Shown: one piece after another, positions 23,431-34,845 of the stretch
Layout of the letters: every line of letters starts with the position of its first letter
Numbering within the stretch: the stretch's first letter is position 1
DNA from: Dasypus novemcinctus
Taxonomy: Eukaryota; Chordata; Mammalia; Cingulata; Dasypodidae
Assembly: GCF_030445035.2 (NCBI RefSeq)
Contig: NC_080702.1
Span: forward strand, 12,718,029-12,782,028
Reading direction: 5' to 3'
DNA: 64,000 nucleotides
The notes under the pieces: generated by a model
The model's database searches: none
What the model saw: only the letters and a program-made list of their open reading frames with translations
Told to the model about the DNA's origin: nothing
Position numbers and translations under genes: made by a program

Positions 23431-24864
23431 AAGACATATCTCACAACTAAGTGGGATTTATTCCTGTTAGAGAAGGCTGGTTCAACATAAGAAAATCAAT
23501 CAATGTAATACACCATGTTAACAAACTGAGGGGGAAAAAAACATGATCACCTCAATCAAGGCAAAAAAAGCATTTGTCAAAATCCAGCATCCTTTCTTAC
23601 AAAAACATTTCAAAAGAGATGAACAGAAGGAAAATTCCTGAATATGATTAAAAGGATAGATGAAAAACCCACAGCTAACATCTTACCCAGTGGGGAACGG
23701 TTGAAAGCTTTCCCTCTAAGACCGGAGTAAGACAAGGATGCCCACCAGCACCGTTGTTATTCAACATTGTAACAAAAGCTCTAGGTAAAGCAAGTAGAAA
23801 ACAAAAAATAAATAAAGGCATCCAAATAAGAAAAGAAGTAATAAAACTCTACTTGTGGATAACATGATCTTATATTTAGAAAATTCTGAAATGTCTACAA
23901 TGAAGCTACTGGAGTGGCAGGCAACAAGATCGACATGAAAACGTCAGTAATATTTTTCTACACTAGTATTGCACAATCTGAGGAGGAAACCAGGAGAAAA
24001 TTCCATTTACAATAGCAAGAAAAAGACTCAAATACATAGCAATCAATTTAACAAAAGAAGTACAGGACCTATATGGAGAATATTACCAAACAATGCCAAA
24101 ATAAAGTTAAAATGACGTAAATCATTGGAAAGACATTCCATGTTCATGGACTAGAAAACTAAACATCATAAAGATGTGGATCCTACCCAAACTGATTGAT
24201 AGATTCACTGCAATATCAATCCAAATTCCAACAGCCTACTTTAAAGAATCAAAAAAGACAATTACAAAATCATTTGGAAGGGAAAGTGCACGTGAACACC
24301 CATAAGCAATCTAAAATGAAGAGAGACATAGGAGGAATTTCACTGCCTGGTCTTGAAACATATTACAAAGCTACAGTGGACAAATCGGCATGATACTGCC
24401 ATACAGAGAGAGACATCAATCAGTGGAAAAGAACTGAGAGTACAGGAATAAACCCTCACACATCTATGGTCAACTAGTTTTTGACGAGCCTACGAAGTCT
24501 GTGTTAATAGGAGAAAAACACTCTTCAACAAATGCTGTTGGGAGAACAGGTTGTCTATAATTAAAAGAATTAAAGAGGACCCCTATCTTACTCTCTATAC
24601 AAGAATCAACTCAAATTGGTTCAAGGACCTAAATATAAAAGCAAAGACCATGAAAGTACTAGAAGAAAATGTAGGGAAGCATCTTAAAGTCTTTGTGGTA
24701 TGTGAAGTTTCTTAGACCTTCACATCCAAAGCACAAACAACAAAGAAAAATTAGATAAATGGGTCCTCTTCAAAATTAAACATTTTTGCACTTCCCAGGA
24801 CTTTGTCAAAAGGGTGAAAAGACAGCTAATTCAATGGGAAAAAATACTTAGAAATTACATGTCC

Positions 24865-25201
24865 TTGGGAGGTCCGCGGTTCAAACCCCGGGCCTCCTTG
24901 ACCTGTGTGGAGCTGGCCCATGCGCAGTGCTGATGCACGCAAGGAGTGCCCTGCCATGCAGGGTTGTCCCCCGCGTAGGGGAGCCCCACGCGCAAGGAGT
25001 GCCCCCCCCCCCGTAGGAAGAGCCGCCCAGCGTGAAAGAAAGTGCAGCCTGCCCAGGAATGGCGGCGCCCACACTCCCCGTGCCGCTGAGGACACGAGAA
25101 GCGGACAAAGAAACAAGACGCAGCAAATAGACACAGAGAACAGACAACGGGGGGGGGGGGGGGGGGATTAAAAATAAATAAATAAATCTTTAAAAAAAAA
25201 A
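24865..25201 (+). repeat. DAS-III SINE, 5' truncated, recent
   Basis: Starts in the middle of the tRNA head at TTGGGAGGTCCGCGGTTC, so the A-box is missing while the B-box remains. A perfect 15-bp TSD AGAAATTACATGTCC lies at 24850-24864 and 25202-25216. The tail has a G-run (25149-25166) and (TAAA)n. 5' truncation is usual for LINEs but less so for SINEs. Confidence 0.95.
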
Positions 25202-26050
25202 AGAAATTACATGTCCAATAAGGGTTTAATATACAGGATATATAGAGAGATGTTGCAACTCAACAATAAAAAAACAAATGATCCAATTATAAAATGGCAA
25301 AAGACATGAATAGATATTTGTCCAAAGAAGAAATACAAATGGCAAAAAACACATGAAAAAATATGCAATGTCATTAATGATTAGGGAAATGCAAATCAAA
25401 ACTAGATATCATTTCACAGCTATCAGAATGGCCACTATTAAAAAGTCAGAGAACTACAAGTGTTGGAGAGGATGTGGAAAGATAGGAGCACTTATTCACT
25501 GTTGGTAGGAATGCAGAATGGTACAACCATGGTGAAGGACTATTTGGCAGTTCCTAAAGAAGTTGAATATAGATTTGTTACATGACCCTGCAACACCACT
25601 ACTGGGTATACACCCAGAAATAAGAGAGCAGTGACATAAACGGACATCTGCACACCTACATTCATAGTAGCGTTATTCACAATTGCCAAAAGATGGAAAC
25701 AACCTACATGTCCATCAGCCAATGAATGGTAAACAAACTATGATGTATTCACATGCTGGAATATTAGGCAGCGGTACGAAGAAATGAAGTCATAAACCAT
25801 GTGACAACATGGATGATCCTAGAGGACAGTATGGTGAGTGAAGCAAGCCACACCCAAAGGACAAATACAGGAACCTTGCATTACTATGGCCTACATGTAT
25901 TGTGTAACATAATATAGGATTCCATTTATATGAAATGTAAATATAAATCAATTTATAGAGGAAAAAAAGTATTTGTGCAAAAATAGCTATGAGATCTCTG
26001 GACGCGGAAGCATAGAGAGATAGAGAGGTGACGGATTTTCTTTGATATTT

Positions 26051-26077
26051 CATTTATTATTATTATTATTATTATTG
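26051..26077. repeat. (TTA)n microsatellite in the L1 3' end
   Basis: About eight TTA repeats within L1 #1 3' sequence. Confidence 0.9.
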
Positions 26078-26205
26078 AAATAATGAAAATGCTCGAATGA
26101 TGACTGAGGTGATCAAAGCACAACTATGTGACAGTGCCGAATACCACTGATTGTGCACTGTGGATGAATTGTATGCTTTAAAAAAAAACAAAAAACAAAA
26201 AATGA

Positions 26206-26590
26206 CAAACAGCACTTAAAAATGGGAAAATATGTGAACACACATTTGCAAAAGAAGAAACGTTCCATTCTTTTAATCACAAGGGAAATACACATTAAAA
26301 TCTGCTATATTTACTAGAATGGCTAAAATCAAGAGACATAATACCAACTGTTAAAGAAGATGTGGAAAAACTGGAGCCCTCATACATTGCTGGTGAGAAT
26401 GCAAAATGGTGCTACCACTTTGGGAAACATTTTATCAGTTTCTTAAAAATATAAACACCATAATTCTTGCTACTTCCACTTCAAAAAAATCTATCCAACA
26501 CAAATGAAATCATATCCATGCAATGATTCCTAGGGCAAGAGCATGGCAGCCAAAACTGGAAAAAAAAAAACCCACGAATCTCTATTAGCT
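26206..26590 (+). mobile_element. L1 ORF2 C-terminal fragment
   Basis: Sequence near 26240-26460 follows the end of L1 ORF2 (GGCTAAAATCAAGAGACATA; 'ttgctggtgagaatgcaaaatggt'). Very diverged and non-coding. Confidence 0.6.
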
Positions 26591-26639
26591 TGTGCACGAT
26601 AACAAAAGGTGGTACATCCATAAATAGATCTGCACCTTC

Positions 26640-27595
26640 AACTAATTTCAAGCACATACCCCCGCTCCATGCTATCCTTGGAAGTAACCCCAGAGGGCCT
26701 GTCCGCACCCTACCTGGAGGGTACGCAGGCCTCTACATGATAACTTTAGTACTGATTACAGACTCAAATAGAAGAACAGAAGAGCCATGTGTAGGGAAAC
26801 CACAACTGATTCCAATTCTGTCACTCTGGGGACCATAAATTCCAAAGAAGGGACCACTGGCAAGGCACCAAACTCTTGAGGTATCTGCCCTCACTCAAGC
26901 ATCTGGATGCCTCCAGAACCCTCAGGAGCCCAGCTACTTGGGGTACAATCTACTTTGGCAGTCAAAGAGATCCTGCTGAGACATGCATAAGCATTACTTC
27001 TGGGATGACCTCTGGACTCACCTCACTTGGAAGTACCTTAGCCATATAAACTCACTTGTCTTTATCTTTTCCCCATTTTGGTCAAGGTCTTTTTTCCAGT
27101 TGCATTGCTGGTTGGTGCTTGGTAGTAATCCCTCGGTGCCAAGGAGTCTCATACCCTGGAGTCATGTCCCACACTGGGGGGGAAGGTACAGTATTTATAC
27201 TATAAGTGGCTTAGAGAGAGGCCACATTTGAACAACAAGGAGGCTACCAGGAGGCAATTCTCAGGCACCCTGTAACACCAGGCTAAATCTCAGTTTCGAG
27301 TATAAAGGTTCATAAGCACAGTCATCAATATCAAGTGTCCATCAGTAGGACATCCTCCTTCACTAGTCACTGCTCCTGTACTTGGGAAATTCTTGCTGAC
27401 CTTAGAAAAAGTGGCAGAGTTCCCCAGGGTGGGAATTTGATATTCCTTCGGTTATTGTATGAATCTCCATCCACCATGGCAATGTTCCATAAACACACAC
27501 TTATATGCCTTATATGTATGCCCAGGTGAGCTTCCTCCATGTTATCCCATCACTGACACCTGCACCAATGATCCTCCCCAACCACAGACAGAGAA
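26640..27595 (-). mobile_element. Antisense L1 3'-UTR fragment
   Basis: The reverse complement runs GCCTCCTTGTTGTTCAAATG, then AGTGTGGGACATGACTCCAG, then GGCACCGAGGGATTACTACC. This spans the junction seen separately at 42280-42390 and at 37843 downward. It therefore proves that those two pieces are consecutive parts of one long L1 3' UTR. Confidence 0.75.
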
Positions 27596-27599
27596 CCAA

Positions 27600-28895
27600 A
27601 AGTACTGCAGAGGACGTGGAGAGATAGGAACACTTACTCACTGTTAGTGGGAACGTAGAATGATACAGCCACTGTGGAGGACTGTTTGGCAGTTCCCAAA
27701 GAAGTTGAATATAAACTTCCCACATGATGCTGCAATATCACTACTTGCAACATAGTCAGAAAATCTGTAGCAGGGACACAGACATCTGCACACCAATGTT
27801 CATAGCAGCATTATTCACGATTGCCAAAAGTTGGGAACCCAGATGTCCATCAACTGATGAATAGATCAACAAACTGTGGTTTACTCACATGATGGAACAT
27901 TATGCAGCAGTAAGAAGAAATAAATTCAGAAAGCATATGACAACATGGATGAATCTAAAGGACATTATGTTGAGGGAAGCAAGCCAGACACAAAAGGACT
28001 ATATGACTACATTACTATGAACCAAATATATCATGTAATATATTTTATGATTGAAAAAAATTTATATGTATCCAATATATGTAATTTAGAAATGTATGTT
28101 TTTATTCGTTTTCTTTTTTAAAACTATGATTTATATAGTCAATTATTAAATGTACAAAATAAAGTTAAAAAAAGAAAAAAGTGAGGTTACACTGAAGAGT
28201 TGAGAATTGGAGACTTAAAATGTGATTTGTTACTCAAGAAAAAGAGGTAACAAAAGAGATAATCTGTTCTATGAAATTGAACAAATGTATGTTCACACTA
28301 TAAAATGTTAATATAATATCACTTATGCTACGGGAAAGAAACCTGACACAAAGTACAACATATTGCATGATTCCATTTATAGAAAATGTAAATCAGTTTA
28401 TAAAGATGAAGTTAGATTTCTGGTTATGTAGGGATGCGGAAGGACTGCTAAGGGGAATGGGGTTTTTCTTGTCAGAGTACTGAAAATGTTCTAAAATACT
28501 TTATGGTGATGGATGCGCAACATTGTGATAATACTAAAATCCACTGGTTATACACTTTGGATAGACTGTATGGTATGTGAACATATCTCAATAAAACTGC
28601 TTAAAGCATAAATAATTGTGCTAGAAAAGCCAGAAATAGAAGCTATTTCCAGCAGGGAAAACAGATAGAGGAGTAAAGAATTTTATTAGTTTATTTTTCT
28701 TATTATTGAAATAATAAAAATATTCCAATGACTGAGGTAATGAATGCACATCTATGTGATTATACAAATGCCATGCACAGGACACTTTGAATGAATTGTA
28801 TGCTTTATTAACATTTATCAATAAAATTGATTTGTTAAAAAATATAAGTGTATCAATAAAATTAATTTCTTTGAAAATTAAAAAAAAAAAAAAAA
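27600..28895 (+). mobile_element. L1 3' fragments with A-tail
   Basis: 27600-28170 is the end of ORF2 and the start of the 3' UTR (GGAGAGATAGGAACACTTAC; TTCATAGCAGCATTATTCAC). 28280-28890 holds further L1 3' ends (AACTGCTTAAAGC; TTGTATGCTTTATTAAC) and ends in a poly(A) run at about 28880-28895. It is a mosaic of at least two elements. Confidence 0.7.
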
Positions 28896-30289
28896 GACTG
28901 TTAATCCTCGTCCAAAAATGTCATTGCTAAGGTTTTGGTATAAAACTTTCTGGGGTTTTTCCACTGAGAATAACGTTATATTCTTCCTGATCATACTTAG
29001 GGTCTGCTGAGTGACAGAGCATTAGGAAAGCAGTGTGGTCATCTGCATGGGAGTGACAGGACACCCAGGAGCCCTCCACGGTGGCAACACTGTGAAAAAC
29101 ACCTGCAGAAGTTCAGGGGGAATTGCAGGGGACAAAAGAAGGGGCTGGGGGTTGAGAATGTCCAGCCCATCTGTCCTAAGAGCAGCTGCTCCAGAGCCCT
29201 CAACTGCTCCCCTAGAATGGGAACAACTCTTCTAAGAGGCTGAGAACAGTAAACACTGAGGCTTCCTCTGCAGCCCGGCTCCTTTAAGGCCAGCTGGGTG
29301 ACTGCTCTTGGCAGACAAAGCAGGGCAAGAATGGTGTCCCCAAGTCACCCAGTCACCTCCCTGCCAAGGAGAAGCTCCCTGGAGCTCCTGGTAATACTCA
29401 GCACACCCCTGGGCTCCCTCAGCAGCCTCGGGGCAGGTGGTCTGACCAGCAGGCGCCCTTCCCCAGTCTGTGCAGAGGGGTCTAGCAGGCACCCAAATCC
29501 AGTGGCCCCCACTGGCCAGCGACCCTCCTCCAGCCCTAGCAAGCTACCACCTTAGCAAGAGTTCACGAACCATTTCCACCCAGCATGACTCCAAGAAATC
29601 AAACTTTTAAAAAAATTCTGTAACCACTACCAAAAGGAAAAGAGTGTTTCTGGGACCATGGGGAGCTCTGAGGGAAGCCAAGGCTGAAGCTGTCCCAGGC
29701 CTTCTAGTGCAGCCACAGCCAGGAGGGGACACAGAGGGATTGGGTCCCTAGAACCCAGACCTCACCTGCCCTGTGTAATCTCAGAGAGCAGAAAGGAGTA
29801 AAACAGGAAAGACAGATAATTAAAGGCTCAAGTGACTCACCAGGGCTTTGACTCAAAGAATGCAAGTGCCTAAGAGGAGGAGGGCCCCACACCTGCAGAC
29901 CACTGGGGAAGGATACACACTTTTAGTTGCAAACTGTTGTGATCCCTCCAAAACTCCCAGGCTGGACACAAACCTGCACCCAGAGGCCCCTCCTGGGAGG
30001 GGTCCCCATTCACTGGGCTCCCTGCAGGCACACACCGGGTGTCAGTCACGCTCTCCCTGGGCCTTCCCAGGAGCCATTCCCCTGGGAGTGATCAATTCCC
30101 CTCAGCAGTAACCCCTTTAAGAGCCAGCTGCTGCAGGCCAGGCCCTGAGCCTGACCTTCCCAGGTGGGAGAAGAAAGCCAAGCAGCCTCTGCCTGGCTCC
30201 AGAGGAAAATTTGAAGTGTAGGGCCTGGGAAGAGGCCGCTGAGAGGGGAAGGACCCCAGGCACCTGGGAGGGTCAGGAGGGCGGAGGGA
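28896..30289. other. Non-repetitive, moderately GC-rich flank of a CpG island
   Basis: Free of L1 and DAS sequence, unlike almost everything around it. Several frames of 60-90 codons are open on both strands, but none shows a domain. Fits the first intron or proximal flank of a gene whose promoter lies at 31.5-32.1 kb. Confidence 0.45.
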
Positions 30290-31450
30290 GGGGCTAAGGT
30301 GTGGACCATGGGGGGACCCTGGTGAATGCAGGGAGGGAAGGGGCACTGTGGAGGGGGAAAAGGGACCATGGAGGGAAGGAGGGACCACAGGGGTGGAGGG
30401 GGGTCACGGGGTGGCAGAAAGGGCTGTGGGGGGCAGGAGAGACCAAGGGGAGGCAGTAGGAAAAATGGTGGGGGCAGGAGGAACTGTGGGGATGAGGAAG
30501 GACTGTGGGGGGGAGGAGTGAGTGTGGAGGGAGGAGGGACCATGGGGGGAACAGGGGTAGGGGGATCATGAGAGGGAGGGACCAATGCGGAGGAGACAGA
30601 GGGCACGGATATCATGGGGGGAGGGACCTTCAAAGAGGAGGAAGGACTTTGGAAGGGCAAGAGGGACCGTAGAGGGACAGGAAGGGATATGGGGGGGAAG
30701 AGGGGCCATGGGGGGACTAGAGACAGTGGGGGAGAGGAAAGATGGTGGGGGGGCAGGAGGGACCGTGGGGGAGGAGTGTGGGTGGGAAGGATCATGGGAA
30801 GGAGGGACCATAGAGGAGGATGGCCTTTTGGGGGGGAGGTGGACCATGGGCAAAGGTAATTGTGGAAGGAGGGACCTTAGGAAAGGAGGAGAGACTTTGG
30901 GAGGGCAGGAGGGACCCTGGGGAACCCAGGAGGGACTATGGGGGAGGAGGGAAGGAAAGTGTAGAGGAGGGACTTTGAAAGGGCAGGAAAGACCTTGAGG
31001 ATGAGGAGGGACCCTGGTGAGGAGGGACCTTGGGGAAGTGGGAGTGACCATGAGGCTAAAGGGAGCATGGGTGGCAGGAGGGAACATGGCGGTGGGAGAG
31101 GAGGGAGAGTGGGGGGAGAGGAGGGACCTAGGAGGGCAGGAGGGACCACGGGGGGGGGGGGGGACAGAACAGACCATGGGGAGACAAGAGGGGACCTTTG
31201 GGGTGAGGAGGGAACTTGGGGGAGGCAGGAGGGTCCGTGGAGGGTAAAGACCATGGGGGCAGGAGGGATCCTGGAGGATAGGAGGAACCTTAGGGGAACA
31301 GGAACCGTGGGGGAGAGAAACGGCAGTAAGTGGGGGAGCAGGAGGGGCCATGAAGAGGACAAGAGGGACCGTGGTGAGGGCAGGGGGACCGTGGGGGGGA
31401 ACGGGGAACAGTGGGGGGAAAGGTGGCCATTGTGGGGGAAAGGAGGGACT
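30290..31450. repeat. G/A-rich minisatellite, about 1.15 kb
   Basis: An imperfect tandem array whose plus-strand units carry 'GGAGGGACC(A/G)TGGGGG' and 'GAGGAGGGACCTT', with unit spacing mostly about 25-35 bp. The plus strand is almost pure purine apart from the ACC/ACT in each unit. Guanine runs of 3-14 recur throughout (for example 31150-31162). Long minus-strand Pro/Ser-rich frames across it are by-products of the repeat. Confidence 0.9.
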
Positions 31451-32165
31451 GAGGGAGGGAGGGGCGGGTCACCCTTACCGTGGGCCGCGGGACCCTTATT
31501 CTGACACAGGGCCCTGCGCCGCAGGCCAGTCGGGCTGGGCCGGGACCCCCGACTGCACCCTGCGCCCCCCGCCCCGCGCCGCCCGCGGAAGCAGCGCCCC
31601 CACCCGGCGCGGCCCTGCCTGGTCCCCTACAGGCCCTGAGGGCGGCAGGACCCGGGAGCCGCGCACAACTTTCCGCCCCCCGCGCCGCGCAGGCGAGCAG
31701 TAGGAACTTTAGGGGTCGCGGCGCGGGCGCCCCCTCGACGCAGCAAGGGGAGGCTCGCTCGCCCGCTTTTCCGCGCCTCTGGGGGTCCCCGCCCACCTGC
31801 GCCCCGCCCCGACGCCAAGCTGGGTCCCCAAACTTACCGTTACGGTGGGGTGGGTCCACAGGCGGGGTCCCTGGGCAATAGGCCGAGCGTTCCCACAGTC
31901 CCTCGCCGGCCTTAGTGTCTCTCCTACCCGGAACACACCAGCAGGTTATCGCGAGCTCCGCAAACACCGGAGCTCCCCAAACACCGCGAGCTCTTAGAGG
32001 GGCCCCCCACGACGTGGACTGGGCGGGACTTGAGGGGCGGAGCTTCTACGCCAGCGCCTGGGCCAATGACGTCCTGCCTGCTCAGGGTCTCCACGCCCCT
32101 AAGGGGGAGGGGCCCTACCCTTTACGGACAGCACGAAGCACCCAATCACGTGCTGTCCGACATGC
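31451..32165. promoter_or_regulatory. CpG island with promoter-like elements
   Basis: GC-rich and CpG-dense (GCCCGCGGAAGCAGCGCCCC near 31581). GC boxes lie near 32020 and 32035-32043, inverted CCAAT boxes at 32063-32067 and 32142-32146, a CRE-like TGACGTC at 32067-32073 and an E-box CACGTG at 32147-32152. It ends sharply where L1 begins near 32170. On the minus strand GGTAAGT donors lie at 31838-31832 and GGTAAGG at 31479-31473. The likeliest reading is a TATA-less host promoter with a noncoding first exon transcribed leftward; gene identity unknown. Confidence 0.65.
31839..32060 (-). other. Candidate noncoding first exon (minus strand)
   Basis: It lies just downstream (leftward) of the inverted CCAAT, CRE and GC-box cluster and ends at a consensus donor, GTAACG|GTAAGT. 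No in-frame protein is recognised. The layout resembles the short noncoding first exons common in mammalian CpG-island genes, including many zinc-finger genes, but no KRAB or zinc-finger exon is visible within the window to the left. Confidence 0.3.
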
Positions 32166-32170
32166 TGGCA

Positions 32171-33135
32171 AAAATCAAACTCGTATATCAATAATGATCA
32201 ATCGAAGGAGGAAATGAAGAAAAAATATAACATTTAAAATAGTAACTAAAAAAATCACATACATAGGAATGAATTTAAAGATGTAAATGACTTAGAAACA
32301 GAACTACATAACACGGTTAAAGGAAATCAAGACATAAATAAATGGAAGAATATTCCCTGTTCATGGAAAGGAAGAATAAATATCATTAAGATGTCTATCC
32401 TATCCAAACAAATCTACAGACTTAATACAATCCCCAAAAAAATCAACACAGCATTTTTTAATAAACTGGAAAAACTACCTATGGGATTTATTTGGAAGGG
32501 CAAAAGGCACTGAATAGCCAAAGACATATTGAAAAGAGAAAATCCAATCAGAGGAATCACACTAGTTGACCATAAAACATACTGAAAAGCTACAGTGGTA
32601 AAAACTGCATGGTGTTGTCACAAGGATAGGTATACTGACCAACGGAAATGAATTTAGAGTCCTGATACAGATCCTCACATATAAAGTCACCTCATTTTCG
32701 ACAAGGACACCAAGCCCACTCAACTGGGAGAGAATGGCCACTTCAACAAATAGGCATCCCAGAAGGAGAAGAAAAGGAAAAGGGGACAGAATGAATGTTG
32801 GAGGAAATAATAGCTGAAAATTTCCCAAACTTATTCAGGGAGATGGATGTACATGTCCAGAAAGCACAACACACTCCAAACAGCATAAACCTCAACAGGC
32901 CTACCCCAAGATATATACTTGTCAAATTATCCAATGCTCTAGACAAAGAAAAATATGGAAGGAAGCAAGAGAAAAGAGAACCATCACATACAAAGGAGGT
33001 TCCATAAGATTAAATGCTGATTTCTCATCTGAAACCATGGAGGCAAGAAGGAAGTGGTATGATATAGTCAAGGTGCTAAGAGAAAAAATTTCCAAACATG
33101 AATACTCTATTCAGCAAAGCTGGCATTCAAAAATG
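32171..33135 (+). mobile_element. Joined L1 ORF2 and ORF1 fragments
   Basis: 32171-32747 matches L1 ORF2 (compare 39440-39940: 'aatattccctgttcatgg', 'aagatgtctatcctatcc'). At 32748 it switches to ORF1 sequence (GGCATCCCAGAAGGAGAAGA; compare 35345), continuing to 33135. ORF2 followed by ORF1 is reversed from normal order, so two copies have been fused or a deletion joined tandem elements. Confidence 0.8.
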
Positions 33136-34845
33136 ATGGAGAGGAAACGGGGCAAGATGGCGTCTGAGTAAGTACACCATCGTCATCTCTCCTACAAGAG
33201 ACTGGCTGTGTGGTGACAGAGTCCTAGCAGAGCAGGCTGTTTTGGGAACCGACAGGGCGGGAGGTGTATGGACATCAATCTGGACAGACTGCAGCAGAAT
33301 TGGTGTTTGCTCAAGGTAGAACTGCAGGTTTCTAACACTGAACGCAGAAGCCATGGGAAGGTAAACCCCTCCCTCCTAGGGCTAAGAGCCGTAGGCATTC
33401 ACTGAGAACTGCCAGTCATGGGGCAGAGTTTCCAAGGCCTGTGTCCCTCAAACACGTGAACCCCAAGCCTGTGTTCCCTGAACCCCCGCGGCCCACACTA
33501 AATACCCCGAGTCCACATTCTCCCAGGCCTCTGTTTCCTGAGCCCAGCAATCCTGGAAATCTGGCATTGCCCTACCCCTCTTGGCACGGACTAACTCTGG
33601 AAGTGAGAGAGTTTAGGTGGGAGGTACAGAGGGGCCAAGGAGTGTAGGTTCAGTTTTCTGGAACCCCCCGCCCCTTTTTTTATTGAGTTTGGAGGAGATA
33701 TTAGCTGACCTGGGGAGAGCCTAGGAATAGAAAAGAGGCAAATCTGGTGAGAGAGCCCAATTTACTTAAACGGTCTGGGATAGGAAACTTTGTCTGGGAG
33801 AAGGTGGAGTCAGAAAATTAACCAGCTCCCTTGTAGCACACCTAAGGGAGAGGGACAGTAGGACATGCTTTACAGGCTTCCAATAGTATATTTAGGGTTC
33901 CTGGAAAGGGGTGGGTGCTCTCTCAAGAAATTAAGAGTCATTATTTTCTCAGGTGAGTTGGTTCATCAGGGACCCATTTGAATTTCCTACAGGAGCCCTC
34001 ACGCAGCCTTCCTGCTGCCTTGGGAGAGAAGAAAGTGAGGAAGGGAGAAAGGGGGAAGGTCAGACTCCTAAGCAGTTTATTCAATTGCAAACAGGATTCT
34101 TTTCCTGGGGCCTTTTCTGGTCTTTTCTCTTGGTCTGTTTTCTTGTTTTTTCTTCCTCTTTATCCCCACCACCACCTTTTTTTTTTCTTTTTTCTCCCCT
34201 TCTTCTCTGCTTTTTCTTCTTCTCTCTTTCTCCTTTTGTTTTTCCCTTTTTCTTTTTTCATATTAGTGCTACAGGCAACATTTCTTAATTGCTGTGCTTC
34301 CTCATCCTCAATTTTACCTTTTCTGTGTGTACTGATTGTGGCTACCTATGCTATCCCTTTTCCTTTACATCATTCTCTTCTCAATCATTTTTTCTTTCTC
34401 TTATATTCTACCTCTCTCTGTTTAACCCCCAATATTTCTGACTTTTTATCTGTAATACCTCTAATCTGTTTTCTATCATTTATTCACTCTCTATATTATT
34501 GTTTTCTTTTTCCCTTTCTCCTGACAACACTGACCTTTCAATTTGTAGTATATTGCTCCCCATATTCAGTTTAATAACTCATTACAGGTACTCCAGTTTT
34601 TTACTGTTTTAACTATACACAGCTTCCATGAGTTCTATATACATTCTCCTAGATCTCACATTCTGCTAACAAACACTATCAATACTACTATTATATTTTC
34701 CTTTTCTTACTGCTTTTGCTTTCTCTGGACCTAATATTTTCCTTTGAGGGAACTTAGCCAACAACAAGGAAATAGAATAAGAAGAAAAAAGTGACAAAGA
34801 GAATACTTAACACACACACGAAAACTCCTAAGTAAACCCCAATGG

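Larger units (their letters stand above)
22196..25960 (+). pseudogene. L1 #1 ORF2, reverse-transcriptase and C-terminal part, broken
   Basis: Follows L1 ORF2: TTGAGAGGGAAATTTATA at 22201, TCTTTGAGAAGATCA near 22410, AAAACTCCAGGATCATTTGG near 22730 (compare 38580), RT core near 23500-23900 and the C-terminal block TATTCACAATTGCCAAAAGATGG near 25674. The RT active-site position has lost its first Asp (VDN near 23850). Frameshifts and stops are numerous. Two DAS-III SINEs interrupt it. Confidence 0.87.
10519..26205 (+). mobile_element. Old L1 element #1, interrupted by several later insertions
   Basis: LINE-1 with all regions in order: 5' UTR (about 10519-12195, interrupted by an LTR at 11482-12140), ORF1 remnant (about 12200-13700), ORF2 (14170-15423, then 22196 to about 25900) and a 3' end near 26205 with an A-rich tail. 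Insertions inside it are two MaLR-like LTRs, a provirus and five SINEs (12556, 13784, 14499, 22999, 24865); a sixth SINE lies inside the provirus. Without them the L1 is about 6 kb. Every ORF is broken. The reverse transcriptase FADD position reads VDN near 23850, so it is catalytically dead. Confidence 0.85.

Noticed and set aside
26640..28170. Twin-priming inversion of a single L1
   Set aside because: The inverted part is 3' UTR and the direct part is upstream ORF2 sequence, the wrong order for twin priming; two separate copies are more likely.
30046..31351. Minus-strand Pro/Ser-rich frames of 249 and 261 codons
   Set aside because: They lie in the G-rich minisatellite; the minus strand lacks stop codons because of composition. 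Other frames are also open, and there are no domains.
30290..31450. CRISPR-like array
   Set aside because: Units are imperfect G-rich minisatellite repeats in a mammalian genome, without uniform repeats and unique spacers.
31480..31967. Frames of 117-225 codons in the CpG island
   Set aside because: GC-rich DNA has few stops; frames are open on both strands with no domain or start context.
33978..34574. 198-codon Phe/Leu/Ser-rich frame that looks like membrane segments
   Set aside because: It lies in the pyrimidine-rich part of the L1 5' UTR; hydrophobicity follows from T-rich codons.
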